From Pseudofrankia saprophytica (GTDB lineage: Bacteria; Actinomycetota; Actinomycetes; Frankiales; Frankiaceae), in assembly GCF_000235425.2 (NCBI RefSeq), contig NZ_KI912266.1:4414167-4452838 (forward strand): a DNA stretch of 38,672 nt, read 5' to 3'. The notes under the pieces were generated by a model, which saw only the letters and a list, made by a program, of their open reading frames with translations, ran no database searches and was not told the origin of the DNA. Positions 17,845-25,526 of this stretch are shown piece after piece (position 1 is the stretch's first letter; every line of letters starts with the position of its first letter). A program made the position numbers and the translations under genes.

Positions 17845-18419
17845 GTGGTCGCTCCCTTCGAGGACGGGTGCGGGGACGGCGCGAGCAACGGGGTCAGGGG
17901 GGGCGCCGAGGCGCCGAGGAGGGCGCGCAGGCGCAGCAGGCCGCGGGCGTTGTGGGTCTTGACGCTGCTGGGCGCGCAGCCGAGCTCGGCGGCGACCTGG
18001 GCCTCGGACAGGTCGCCGAAGTAGCGCAGCACGATCACCGCCCGCTGGCGGGGAGTGAGCTGGCGCAGCGCGCTCAGCAGGTCATGGCGGTCGGTGACCT
18101 GGCTGGCCTCGTCGGCGGTCCCGGCGGGCTCGTCGACGCCGGGGTCGTCCCAGTCGACGAGTCTCTCCCGGGTTCTCAGCCCGCGCCGGGCCCGGCTGAC
18201 GGCGGCGTTCGCCAGCGACCGGCGCAGGTAGCTGTCGGGGTCGTCGATGTGCCGCCAGCGCCGGTAGGTGCGCAGCAGGACGTCCTGCAGCAGGTCCTCG
18301 CCCGCCTGCCGGTCGCCGGTGAGGAACACGGCGGTGCGCAGCAGGGTCATGCCGCGGTCGGCCACGTAGTCCTCGAACGACCGGTCGTCGCGGCGCGGCG
18401 CCGCGCCACCGTCGGGCAT
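17841..18419 (-). CDS. SigE-family ECF sigma factor, module 1
   Basis: A 192-residue sigma factor with only regions 2 and 4. Region 2 runs from RSFEDYVADRG through LLRTAVFLTGDRQAGEDLLQDVL and the DNA-melting part TYRRWRHIDDPDSYLRR. Region 4 has LTPRQRAVIVLRYFGDLSEAQ and the helix-turn-helix AELGCAPSSVKTHNARGL. This is the group annotated SigE-family in Streptomyces and Frankia. AAGGGGAC lies before the ATG at 18419. Its stop overlaps the start of its membrane partner. Its first 12 residues resemble module 2 (MPDGG..PRRDDRSFE), showing recent common descent. The leader holds a GCGTC element 39 bases before the ATG. Confidence 0.95.
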   Translation of the reverse strand: MPDGGAAPRRDDRSFEDYVADRGMTLLRTAVFLTGDRQAGEDLLQDVLLRTYRRWRHIDDPDSYLRRSLANAAVSRARRGLRTRERLVDWDDPGVDEPAGTADEASQVTDRHDLLSALRQLTPRQRAVIVLRYFGDLSEAQVAAELGCAPSSVKTHNARGLLRLRALLGASAPPLTPLLAPSPHPSSKGATT

Positions 18420-18453
18420 CCTGTCCCCTTCCGCCGGCTGGGTCCCTTCTCAG

Positions 18454-18482
18454 GACGCGGCGGCGGCCCGGTCCGGACGACA
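18454..18482 (-). promoter_or_regulatory. Candidate ECF promoter TGTC-N21-CGTC, module 1
   Basis: On the - strand TGTC (18479-18482) and CGTC (18454-18457) are 21 bases apart; GCGTC starts 39 bases before the sigma ATG. CGTC is a common -10 core of ECF sigma promoters. The same layout occurs before module 2 and before the orphan lipoprotein gene. Confidence 0.45.
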
Positions 18483-18576
18483 ACCGGAGTCACAACATGA
18501 GACCAACGTATCCACGCCGGACGGGGGTTCGGTGGTCGGGACGCCGGGACGGCCCCGGAGGGGCTCGCGGGGGTGG

Positions 18577-20253
18577 TCAGCCATCGGCGCCTGCGCCGAA
18601 CAGGTCGAACAGAACGGCGCCGGCCAGGACGGTGCGGGCGCATACCGGGTCCGGGCCGGTCAGGTCGGCCACCGGCGGCCTGGCCGGCTTCGCCGGTTCG
18701 GCCGCGCCGGCCAGGCCGGCTGGGAGGTGCCAGACGGCGAGGGTGGCGGGGTGACCGGGGGCGAGGGTGCCGGAACCGTCGGTGTCGGCGCGGGCGGCGT
18801 GCCAGCCGCCGTGGGTGGCGGCGCGCAGCGCGGTGACCGGGTCGAGGCGGGCCGCCGGGGTGTGGTGGCCGGCGGCGGCGCGGACGGCGCCCCACGGGTC
18901 GAGCGGGGTGACGGGCGCGTCGGAGGACAGCGCGAGGCTGACCCCGGCGGCGGTGAGCGCGGCGAACGGGTTCATCGCGCCGGCCCGGTCCGCGCCGAGC
19001 CGGGCGGCGTACATGCCGTCCGGTCCGCCCCAGGCGGCGTCGAACGCCGGCTGGACGACCGCGACGGCGCCGACGCGGGCGAGCCGGACGATCTGGTCGG
19101 GATGGGCGAGCTCACAGTGCTCGACCCGGGGCCGGCTGGCCGCGACCGGGCCGCGGCCGACGGTCTCGGCGGCGGCGTCCAGGCCGGCGAGGACGACGTC
19201 GAGCGCGCCGTCGCCGATGGCGTGGAACCCGGGCTGGCGGCCGGCGGCGACCGCGGTGAGCACGGTGTCGCGGACGGCGGCGGCGTCGAGCATCGGGCCG
19301 GGCCGGTGGCCGGGGCGGTCGGCGTAGGGGGCGCGCAGGGCGGCGGTGTGCGAGCCGAGCGACCCGTCGACGAACAGGTCCCCGCCGAGGCCGACGGCCA
19401 GCCGCCCGTCGGGGTCGAGGTCGGCGAGGACGGCCGGGTCACCCGCCCAGTAGCCGTGGATGGCGGGGCCGGGTTCGGCGGCGGCGTGGGCGAGCAGGGC
19501 GGCGAGGTCATCGGCGGAGGACACCTCGGGTCCGGCCATCTCGTGCAGCGCGGCGATCCCGAGGCGGGCCGCGGTGGTCCGCAGCCGCCGCCAGGCGCCG
19601 GCGCGCTGGGACGGGCTGATGGTGGCGTAGGCGTGGACGCGGGCGGCGTGGTGGGCGTCGTCGCGGGCCAGGCCGGCGCCGAGCCAGCCGGGCAGGCCGG
19701 CGGCGCCGGACGCCGCGGCCAGGGCGGTGGAGACGGCGGCGGTGTGGCCGTCGACGCGAGCGAGGTAGACGAGCCGGCCGGGTGCGGCCGCCTCGAGCTC
19801 GGTGGCGGTGGGGGCACGCCGCTCGGGCCAGCGGGTCTCGTCCCAGCCGGTGCCGAGTAGCGCCGCGCCCGGCTGGGCGCGGGCCGCGGCGGCGACGGCG
19901 TCGAGCGCCGCCGTCAGGGTGGGCGCGGCGGCGAGGGCGAGGCCGCCGAGGGCGAGCCCGGTGGCGGTGGCGTGGATGTGGGCGTCGACGAACGCGGGGG
20001 TGACGAGCGCCCCGTCGAGGTCGACGACCGCGTCGACGCCGCTGCCGGGCCCCGGCGCGCCGATCTCGTCGGGGTCGGCGCCGACCCAGGTGACGACGTC
20101 GCCGACGGTCAGCAGCGCGGTCGCGGCTGGGTGCGCCGGGCTGTGCACATGGCCGCCGCGGTAGAGCACGGCGCGCCCGGGCTCGTCCTGGCGGGCCGAG
20201 GGCCGGGTCGGCGCCGGCCGGGCCGGCGTCCGCGGCGCGGGTCGGCTGGTCAC
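18577..20253 (-). CDS. YtcJ-like amidohydrolase
   Basis: A 558-residue metal-dependent hydrolase of the amidohydrolase superfamily. The metal ligands are visible: HxH in VDAHIHATATG, histidine in FHAIGDGALDVV, histidine in RVEHCELAHP and aspartate in LSSDAPVTPLDPW. DGSLGSHTAAL is a signature of the YtcJ subgroup, whose natural substrates are mostly unknown (N-acyl or cyclic amides). GTG at 20253 with GGGGG upstream gives the start; the frame is open far beyond but reads through the opposing sigma gene. No export signal. It sits between sigma modules 1 and 2 and is leftward like module 1, with a 157-bp gap, so cotranscription with module 1 is possible. Confidence 0.9.
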   Translation of the reverse strand: MTSRPAPRTPARPAPTRPSARQDEPGRAVLYRGGHVHSPAHPAATALLTVGDVVTWVGADPDEIGAPGPGSGVDAVVDLDGALVTPAFVDAHIHATATGLALGGLALAAAPTLTAALDAVAAAARAQPGAALLGTGWDETRWPERRAPTATELEAAAPGRLVYLARVDGHTAAVSTALAAASGAAGLPGWLGAGLARDDAHHAARVHAYATISPSQRAGAWRRLRTTAARLGIAALHEMAGPEVSSADDLAALLAHAAAEPGPAIHGYWAGDPAVLADLDPDGRLAVGLGGDLFVDGSLGSHTAALRAPYADRPGHRPGPMLDAAAVRDTVLTAVAAGRQPGFHAIGDGALDVVLAGLDAAAETVGRGPVAASRPRVEHCELAHPDQIVRLARVGAVAVVQPAFDAAWGGPDGMYAARLGADRAGAMNPFAALTAAGVSLALSSDAPVTPLDPWGAVRAAAGHHTPAARLDPVTALRAATHGGWHAARADTDGSGTLAPGHPATLAVWHLPAGLAGAAEPAKPARPPVADLTGPDPVCARTVLAGAVLFDLFGAGADG

Positions 20254-20308
20254 GCCCCCGAGTCTCCCGCCGCCCGGACCGTCCGCCGTGGCGACCCCGC
20301 CGCACAAC

Positions 20309-20362
20309 CATGATCGGGTGGGTTCTTCGGCGCTACGACGCCGAAGAACCCACCCGATCATG
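20309..20362. repeat. 24-bp perfect inverted repeat with 6-base loop
   Basis: Arms 20309-20332 (starting CATGATCGGGTGGGTTC) and 20339-20362 are perfectly complementary around CTACGA. This is the longest perfect hairpin noticed in the window. It lies between the divergent starts of the amidohydrolase and the module 2 sigma gene, so it is not at a gene end. No T-run follows on either side. It could be a REP-like dispersed element, a recombination remnant or a large operator. Confidence 0.9.
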
Positions 20363-20428
20363 AACCGGACGGTTGAGGCCCGCGCCGTGGCCGGCTGCGC
20401 TGGACGAGACCACGGCGAGTGGCGGGTG

Positions 20429-20456
20429 TGTCCACCGCGGCGGCCTCGGCGGCGTC
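20429..20456 (+). promoter_or_regulatory. Candidate ECF promoter TGTC-N20-CGTC, module 2
   Basis: TGTC at 20429-20432, 20 bases, CGTC at 20453-20456. GCGTC begins 39 bases before the module 2 sigma ATG, as in module 1. Confidence 0.45.
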
Positions 20457-20490
20457 TGAGGGAGGGATGGAACGGCGAAAGGGGACGCAC

Positions 20491-21114
20491 ATGCCGGACG
20501 GTGGCGGCCGGCCGCGCCGCGACGACCGGTCGTTCGAACTGTTCGTCGCCGACCGCGGGACGGCTCTGCTGCGCACCGCGGTGTTCCTCACCGGTGACCG
20601 GTACGCCGGGGAGGACCTGCTGCAGGACGTCCTGCTGCGGGCCTACCGGCGCTGGGACGACGTCGACGAGCCGGAGAGCTACCTGCGCCGTGCCCTGGTG
20701 AACGCCGCGACGAGCAGGTTCCGGTGGCGTGGCCGGGCCAGGGAGGAACTGGTCGACTGGTCGGCCGTTCCCGGCGACGGCGCCGAGCATGCCAGTCCGG
20801 CGGACGAGGCCGGCCAGGCCACCGACCGCCACGACCTGCTCGGCGCACTGCGCCGGCTGCCCGCGAAGCAGCGGGCGGTGATCGTGCTGCGCTATTTCGA
20901 CGACCTGTCCGAGGCGCGGATCGCCGCGGAGCTCGGTTGCGGCCCGGGCACCGTCAAGACCCACGCCGCCCGGGGGCTGGCCCGGCTGCGCGAGCTGCTC
21001 GGCCCGGAGGCCGGAGCGGCACTGCCCCCCGCGCCGCCGTCCGGGGCGGCGCCGGCGCGACACGTCCAGCCCGCGTCCGCGCGGCCCGTGCCCATGAAGG
21101 GGGTGTCCCTGTGA
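20491..21114 (+). CDS. SigE-family ECF sigma factor, module 2
   Basis: A 207-residue paralogue of the module 1 sigma. Region 2: RSFELFVADRGTALLRTAVFL, AGEDLLQDVLLRAYRRWDDV; region 4: LPAKQRAVIVLRYFDDLSEAR and the helix-turn-helix AELGCGPGTVKTHAARGL. The C-terminal 35 residues are Ala/Pro-rich and not conserved. ATG at 20491 has AAGGGGAC upstream and gives the same N-terminus (MPDGGGRPRRDDRSFE) as module 1, whose leader is also similar. Its stop codon overlaps the GTG of the membrane partner (GTGA). It is oppositely oriented to module 1, with the amidohydrolase and the long hairpin between. Confidence 0.95.
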   Translation: MPDGGGRPRRDDRSFELFVADRGTALLRTAVFLTGDRYAGEDLLQDVLLRAYRRWDDVDEPESYLRRALVNAATSRFRWRGRAREELVDWSAVPGDGAEHASPADEAGQATDRHDLLGALRRLPAKQRAVIVLRYFDDLSEARIAAELGCGPGTVKTHAARGLARLRELLGPEAGAALPPAPPSGAAPARHVQPASARPVPMKGVSL

Positions 21115-22268
21115 GCAGGACGGACAGTCCGACGGCCTGCGCCGATCCCGCGGAGGTCGCCGAGTTCGAGCGTCACCTGCGGGCCGGGTTCGGCGCGGCC
21201 GCCCGCGGCATCCAGCTGCCGGCGACCGCCGGCGCCGCGGTCGTCGCCGGCGCCGGGCGGCATCGGCATCGGTGGGGTGGCCGGTCGGCGCCGCGGCGGC
21301 GCTGGGTGCTGGCCGGGGTCACCGTCGCGGTGGCCGTGGCACTGGTCGCCGCCGGCGTGACGGCACTGCCCCGGGTACTGCGCGACGACGACCGTGTGTC
21401 GGTGGTGGCGGCGGGCGGGGCGCGGGGGGTGCGGGCGACCGTCTACGGGGTGTCCCTCGGCTGGCTGCCGGACGGCGTGATCTCTCAGCGCGGCGACTAT
21501 GCCCGCACCTCGCAGGACTTTCCGTACCGCCAGTGGTGGGTGTATCAGGCCGGGTTCTCCAGGCCCGAGACCGGGGAGGGGACGCAGGATCCGCGCGAAA
21601 CCGTGACGGTGACGGTCACCCGCTCCGGTGACGGTGACCGGCTGCGCAGCCTGGAGGAGCTGCGCCGGTCGGTCGAGGCGGGCCCGCCGTCCTCGGTCGT
21701 GACATCCACGACAGTGGGCCCCCGGCCCGCGCTGCTGGCCGCCTACCCGGAGAACGGCTGGTACCTCGTGTACTGGGTGGTGGACGGACCGGGCGGCGAC
21801 CGAACCTCGGTGGAGGTTCTCGGGGCGGATCAGGCCACGGTGCTGCGGATCGCGCGCGCGGCGGTCGTCGGCCCGCCGCCCGGGCCGGCCGACCGGCCCG
21901 CCGCTGTCGACCAGATACGCGCGGCGGCGCGGGCCGCCTTCGACAGCCCGGCCGGAACCAAGGCCCTGGCCGCTGTGGCCGACGGGGCACGCCTGCGACC
22001 GGCGCTGGAGAAGGCGCTCGCGGCGGACCCGGATGGCGCGCGGAATGTCCGGTCAGCGGAGTTCGACGACGCCGACGTGGTTTTCCTCAACGACACCGAG
22101 GCCGCGGTGAGGCGGCCGGTCATCACCACTCCCGGCGATGAGGAGACCGGCCAGCTGGACGAGGCGGCGCGGTTCGTCGACACCGCCGACGGCTGGAAGA
22201 TCACAGCTGTGAGCTACTGCCACGCCCTGGCCCGGGTCTGGTCGTCCACGGCGTGCGGCACCGGCTGA
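21111..22268 (+). CDS. Membrane partner of sigma factor, module 2
   Basis: 385 residues: cytosolic part with FERHLRAGFGAAARGIQLP and a basic RHRHRW stretch, one membrane segment (WVLAGVTVAVAVALVAAGV), then an exported domain. It shares with module 1 the GVSLGWLPDGV motif just outside the membrane, a middle TVLRIARAAVVGPPPGPAD, the helical AAARAAFDSPAGTKALA, and the ending GWKITAVSYCHAL with a later cysteine. GTG at 21111 overlaps the sigma stop codon and has AAGGGGG upstream. Best guess is the anti-sigma or signal-receiving partner of the module 2 sigma factor. No catalytic motif is seen. Confidence 0.85.
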   Translation: MSRTDSPTACADPAEVAEFERHLRAGFGAAARGIQLPATAGAAVVAGAGRHRHRWGGRSAPRRRWVLAGVTVAVAVALVAAGVTALPRVLRDDDRVSVVAAGGARGVRATVYGVSLGWLPDGVISQRGDYARTSQDFPYRQWWVYQAGFSRPETGEGTQDPRETVTVTVTRSGDGDRLRSLEELRRSVEAGPPSSVVTSTTVGPRPALLAAYPENGWYLVYWVVDGPGGDRTSVEVLGADQATVLRIARAAVVGPPPGPADRPAAVDQIRAAARAAFDSPAGTKALAAVADGARLRPALEKALAADPDGARNVRSAEFDDADVVFLNDTEAAVRRPVITTPGDEETGQLDEAARFVDTADGWKITAVSYCHALARVWSSTACGTG

Positions 22269-22344
22269 GACCGCGCGCCGTCCGCCCTGCTCGTCCGCCG
22301 TGTGCGGCTCAGGAGGCCCTGGCTCATCGTGGGCCGCGGCTGGC

Positions 22345-22349
22345 GCGTC
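22345..22349 (+). promoter_or_regulatory. GCGTC element before module 3
   Basis: GCGTC begins 43 bases before the GTG of the third sigma gene, at nearly the same distance as in modules 1 and 2. The TGTC element found upstream in the others is not present here, so this is the weakest of the four. Confidence 0.3.
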
Positions 22350-22387
22350 TGGACTGCGACAGAACGGACACAGGCGGGGAGCCGAGG

Positions 22388-23041
22388 GTGCGTGCGGATG
22401 ATGAGCGGGCTTTCGAGGAGTTCGTGGCCAGGACGGCCAACCGGCAGCTGCTGAGCGCGGTTCTGCTGACCGGCGGCGACTGGGCGGCCGCCGAGGACCT
22501 CGTCCAGGGGGCGTTCGAACGGGTCTACCTGCGCTGGGACAAGATCGGCGCCGGCCGTGAGGACGCCTACCTGCGCCGCGCGGTGGTCAACGGCGCCACC
22601 AGCCGCTGGCGGCGGCTGCGGGCCCGGGTCAGCGAGGTGCCGCTGGTCGTCGACGGCGAATGGACCGCCGACGTGGCCTCGACGGGCCCCGACCACGCCG
22701 ACCGGATGACCCAGCGTGACAGCCTGGTCGGCGCCCTGCGCGCCCTGCCCCCGCGGCAGCGCGCCGTCGTCGTCCTGCGCTACATCGACGACCTGGCCGA
22801 GGCCGACGTCGCCGCCGCCCTGGGCTGCTCACTGGGCTCGGTACGCAGCCAGGCCTCCCGCGGCCTGGCGAAACTGCGGGCCAGCGAGCACCTGCGGGCC
22901 CTGGACCCGGCGGTGGTCTCGGGCCGTGTACGCGCCATGGCACCGCCCGGCGCGCCGGACATCCTGACGAACGAACCCCGCTCCCAGACGGCGGCGCCAG
23001 TGGCGACGGCCGCGCAGGCGACGAAGGAGGACACGCGATGA
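22388..23041 (+). CDS. SigE-family ECF sigma factor, module 3
   Basis: A 217-residue sigma factor, more distant than modules 1 and 2. Region 2: RAFEEFVARTANRQLLSAVLL, AAAEDLVQGAFERVYLRWDKI; region 4: LPPRQRAVVVLRYIDDLAEAD and helix-turn-helix AALGCSLGSVRSQASRGLAKL. A 50-residue tail follows region 4. GTG at 22388 is preceded by GGGGAG; the frame is open upstream without sigma similarity. Its stop overlaps the ATG of the next gene (ATGA). It is 119 bp downstream of module 2 on the same strand, so it may be partly cotranscribed with it. Confidence 0.94.
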   Translation: MRADDERAFEEFVARTANRQLLSAVLLTGGDWAAAEDLVQGAFERVYLRWDKIGAGREDAYLRRAVVNGATSRWRRLRARVSEVPLVVDGEWTADVASTGPDHADRMTQRDSLVGALRALPPRQRAVVVLRYIDDLAEADVAAALGCSLGSVRSQASRGLAKLRASEHLRALDPAVVSGRVRAMAPPGAPDILTNEPRSQTAAPVATAAQATKEDTR

Positions 23042-24288
23042 GCATCACCGACCACGATCTGCGGACGCGGCTGCGTGCCCTGCCCACCGAGCTGCCCCAG
23101 CGCGTCTTCGCCCCGGCGTTCCCCGGCGCTGTCCGCGCCGGCGCCCGCCGCCGCCGCAACCGGGCACGGGTCGCCGGTGCCGCGGCACTCGCCGTCCTCG
23201 TCGCCGTCGGCGTGGGCGTTCCCGTCGGCCTGCTGGCCGGCTCCGGGCGGACAGGCGCGAGCGTCGTCCCCGCCAGGACCCCTGTGTTCTCCTTCGGCGG
23301 CTTCTCCGTGACCTGGTTGCCCGACGGGCTGACCCACAAGCTGAACACCGCCGCCTACGGCCCCGTCGATGGCGCAGGGCACGGTCTGCCGCCGGGCCAG
23401 GCCGGGAGCCTTCCCGGGAACCTGACCCGCCGTGTCGTCGCGGCCGACCCGACGACGTTCGGGAGCCTGTTCGCCACCACCGACGCCCGGTCCGACGCCA
23501 ACCCGTCGGCGGCCTGGGTGACCGTGACCTGGCGGTCGCAGACCACCACGAACGTGCACACGATGAGGCAGAGCGTCGACTCGTTCGTGGAGGGCGGCGG
23601 CGGGAACGTCGACGTCACGCCGGACACCGTCGCCGGCCGGCCGGCGCTCGTCCTGCGCCATGACACGGCCACCGAGGCCCAGTTCGCCTCGCCGCCGTCC
23701 GGCCAGCCGACCTCGCCGCCGGCAGCCAGCCGCTACCAGACGGCGCTGGAATGGGTCGACGCGACCGGCATCGTGCTGTCGGTCGAACTGAACGGGCCGA
23801 GCTATCCCGACACGGCGGTGGCGCACCGGATCGCCGACGGCATCGTGCTGGGCACGATGCCCACGCTCGCGGGCTACACGCCGCCAGGCGCGGCGCCGGT
23901 CCCGGTCGACGCCGCGACGGCGGCCAGTGCGCGCGCCGCGATCGAGGCCGTCTACACCGCCGGCACGCCGGACGACCGGTGGGCCGCCGCGCTGCAGGAG
24001 GGCCCGGACCTGCTCACGGTCCGGGCCAAGACGGCCCGGCTGTTCCCCGGCCTCGCCAGCACCCTGAAGGCCACGGTCGACACGATGACCCGGGTCGACG
24101 CCGACACGGTCCAGGCCAGCGTGCTGCTGTCGTTCACCGACCCGACGGTGCCGACGGCGCTCGGTACCGACGCACTGCCCATCGGGGTGACGGTGGCCCG
24201 CGGCACCGAAGGCTGGCAGGTCACCCGGGCCAGCTACTGCGACAACATCGCCTCCCTGCAGGTCCCGGCCCTGTCGCTGGCCTGCTGA
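23038..24288 (+). CDS. Membrane partner of sigma factor, module 3
   Basis: 416 residues with a short cytosolic part (LRTRLRALPTELPQRVF, then the basic GARRRRNRARV), one membrane segment (AALAVLVAVGVGVPVGLLAG) and an exported region. FGGFSVTWLPDGL corresponds to the GWLPDG motif of the others. The C-terminal region ends GWQVTRASYCDNI and a final cysteine as the last residue. Middle sequence is diverged and includes a Ser/Pro linker. Its ATG overlaps the stop of the module 3 sigma gene. Role as in the other modules: anti-sigma or sensor, inferred from coupling only. Confidence 0.83.
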   Translation: MSITDHDLRTRLRALPTELPQRVFAPAFPGAVRAGARRRRNRARVAGAAALAVLVAVGVGVPVGLLAGSGRTGASVVPARTPVFSFGGFSVTWLPDGLTHKLNTAAYGPVDGAGHGLPPGQAGSLPGNLTRRVVAADPTTFGSLFATTDARSDANPSAAWVTVTWRSQTTTNVHTMRQSVDSFVEGGGGNVDVTPDTVAGRPALVLRHDTATEAQFASPPSGQPTSPPAASRYQTALEWVDATGIVLSVELNGPSYPDTAVAHRIADGIVLGTMPTLAGYTPPGAAPVPVDAATAASARAAIEAVYTAGTPDDRWAAALQEGPDLLTVRAKTARLFPGLASTLKATVDTMTRVDADTVQASVLLSFTDPTVPTALGTDALPIGVTVARGTEGWQVTRASYCDNIASLQVPALSLAC

Positions 24289-24330
24289 GCGCGCCCTCCG
24301 CTGCCATGCCCGGCGGGGCGCGGCGAAGGG

Positions 24331-24358
24331 TGTCAGCGTGGCCGGGTCCGGCCGCGTC
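24331..24358 (+). promoter_or_regulatory. Candidate ECF promoter TGTC-N20-CGTC before lipoprotein gene
   Basis: TGTC at 24331-24334 and CGTC at 24355-24358, 20 bases apart as in module 2. Further downstream GGCGGAAGGGGAC matches the module 1 leader. This points to shared control with the sigma modules or to a common origin. Confidence 0.45.
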
Positions 24359-24394
24359 TTGAGGGCACGGAAGGCGGCGGAAGGGGACGAACAG

Positions 24395-25459
24395 ATGCCG
24401 AATGTGGGCGCGAGGCCGAGCGCCGAACGGCTGGCCGGGACTCGTCGGCGGGCGTGGGCTGGCGTGACCGTGGCGGCCGCTGTCGCCATGGTCGCCCTGC
24501 CGGGATGCGGGGCCGGAACGGGCCAGGAGGAGGTCGTCGCGTCGACGGCCCGGCCGTCCTCGGCCGTGCCCGGCGAGCGACCGACGGGGCCGGCCGCGGT
24601 GTTCGGGGTGACGATCGGCTGGCTGCCCGACGGCATGGTGAAGACCGGCGACATCTTCGGCGCGGGTGGCGGCGAGGTGCGGGACTCCAGCGGGCGGGTG
24701 GTGCCAGCTTTCGCCTCACAGACGGCGAGGTTCGCGACGCAGTCCGACGTCGCGGCCGTGCGCGCCGCGGACAAGGTCCGGCTCGACGGGCCGCAGTACC
24801 AGGTCGGCGTGAGCCGCGGCCAGGTGCATCGGCCTTCCCCGGAGGAACAGCGGCGCACGACGGCCAAGACGGGGGTGACCTACGAGGACGTGACGGTCGC
24901 GGGTCACCCAGCGACCTTGGTGCATCTCCCCGGGCCCCAGCCGGACTTCGCGTGGGGCGTGCACTGGTTCGACGGTATCGACGGTGAGAACGCGCGTGTC
25001 GAGGTGGGCGTCAACGGCACGGACCTGGATGTCGTGCTGCGGATCGCGCGGAACCTGACGCTCGGCCCGCCGCCACCCGGTCCGGCCGATCCGGGCTCGG
25101 CGGTGGCGGGGGTCCAAGCCGCCGCGCGCCGGGCGTTCGACGGGTCGACGGGGCTGGCGATGCTCGACGCCGTCGACGACACCGACGGCCGGGCCCGGCT
25201 GTCCGTGGACAAGGGGCTGTCGGAGGAGCCGACGGCCAGTGCCACGGTCCGGGTGGTCGCCGTCGGGCCTGTCGTCTTCCTCAGCCCGCGGGACGCCGGC
25301 GCCGAGGTGAAGATCAGCTATCCGGACGAGCCGGGGCTGGACGGGCCTGTCGCGAACGATGTCCGGTTCGTGCTGACTCCGAGCGGCTGGAAGGTGACCC
25401 AGCTGAGCTTCTGCGGGGGCATGGCCCAGGTGTTCCGCTCCTGCCCGTCCGGGTTCTGA
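24395..25459 (+). CDS. Orphan lipoprotein paralogue of the sigma partners
   Basis: 354 residues. After a basic start a hydrophobic segment ends VAMVALPGC, a fair lipobox (proline at -2 is unusual), so the protein is probably a lipoprotein rather than a single-pass protein. The exported part carries FGVTIGWLPDGM, VVLRIARNLTLGPPPPGPAD, AAARRAFDGSTGLAMLDAV and GWKVTQLSFCGGM with a later cysteine, all matching modules 1 and 2. No sigma gene precedes it. The start at 24395 has AAGGGGAC upstream, and its first codons (MPNVGARPS) loosely echo the sigma start MPDGG.. of the other modules. It may have lost its sigma gene by deletion. Confidence 0.85.
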   Translation: MPNVGARPSAERLAGTRRRAWAGVTVAAAVAMVALPGCGAGTGQEEVVASTARPSSAVPGERPTGPAAVFGVTIGWLPDGMVKTGDIFGAGGGEVRDSSGRVVPAFASQTARFATQSDVAAVRAADKVRLDGPQYQVGVSRGQVHRPSPEEQRRTTAKTGVTYEDVTVAGHPATLVHLPGPQPDFAWGVHWFDGIDGENARVEVGVNGTDLDVVLRIARNLTLGPPPPGPADPGSAVAGVQAAARRAFDGSTGLAMLDAVDDTDGRARLSVDKGLSEEPTASATVRVVAVGPVVFLSPRDAGAEVKISYPDEPGLDGPVANDVRFVLTPSGWKVTQLSFCGGMAQVFRSCPSGF

Positions 25460-25469
25460 GCCCGCCGCC

Positions 25470-25498
25470 CCCGCCGGCCCGTCGGCACTGCCGGCGGG
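25470..25498. terminator. Hairpin between convergent genes
   Basis: CCCGCCGGC (25470-25478) and GCCGGCGGG (25490-25498) form a perfect 9-bp stem, 11 bp after the lipoprotein stop and before the end of the convergent Lrp gene. No T-run, as is common in such GC-rich genomes. Confidence 0.45.
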
Positions 25499-25526
25499 CA
25501 CCGGCGGTCGGGGCCTGGAGGGCTGG

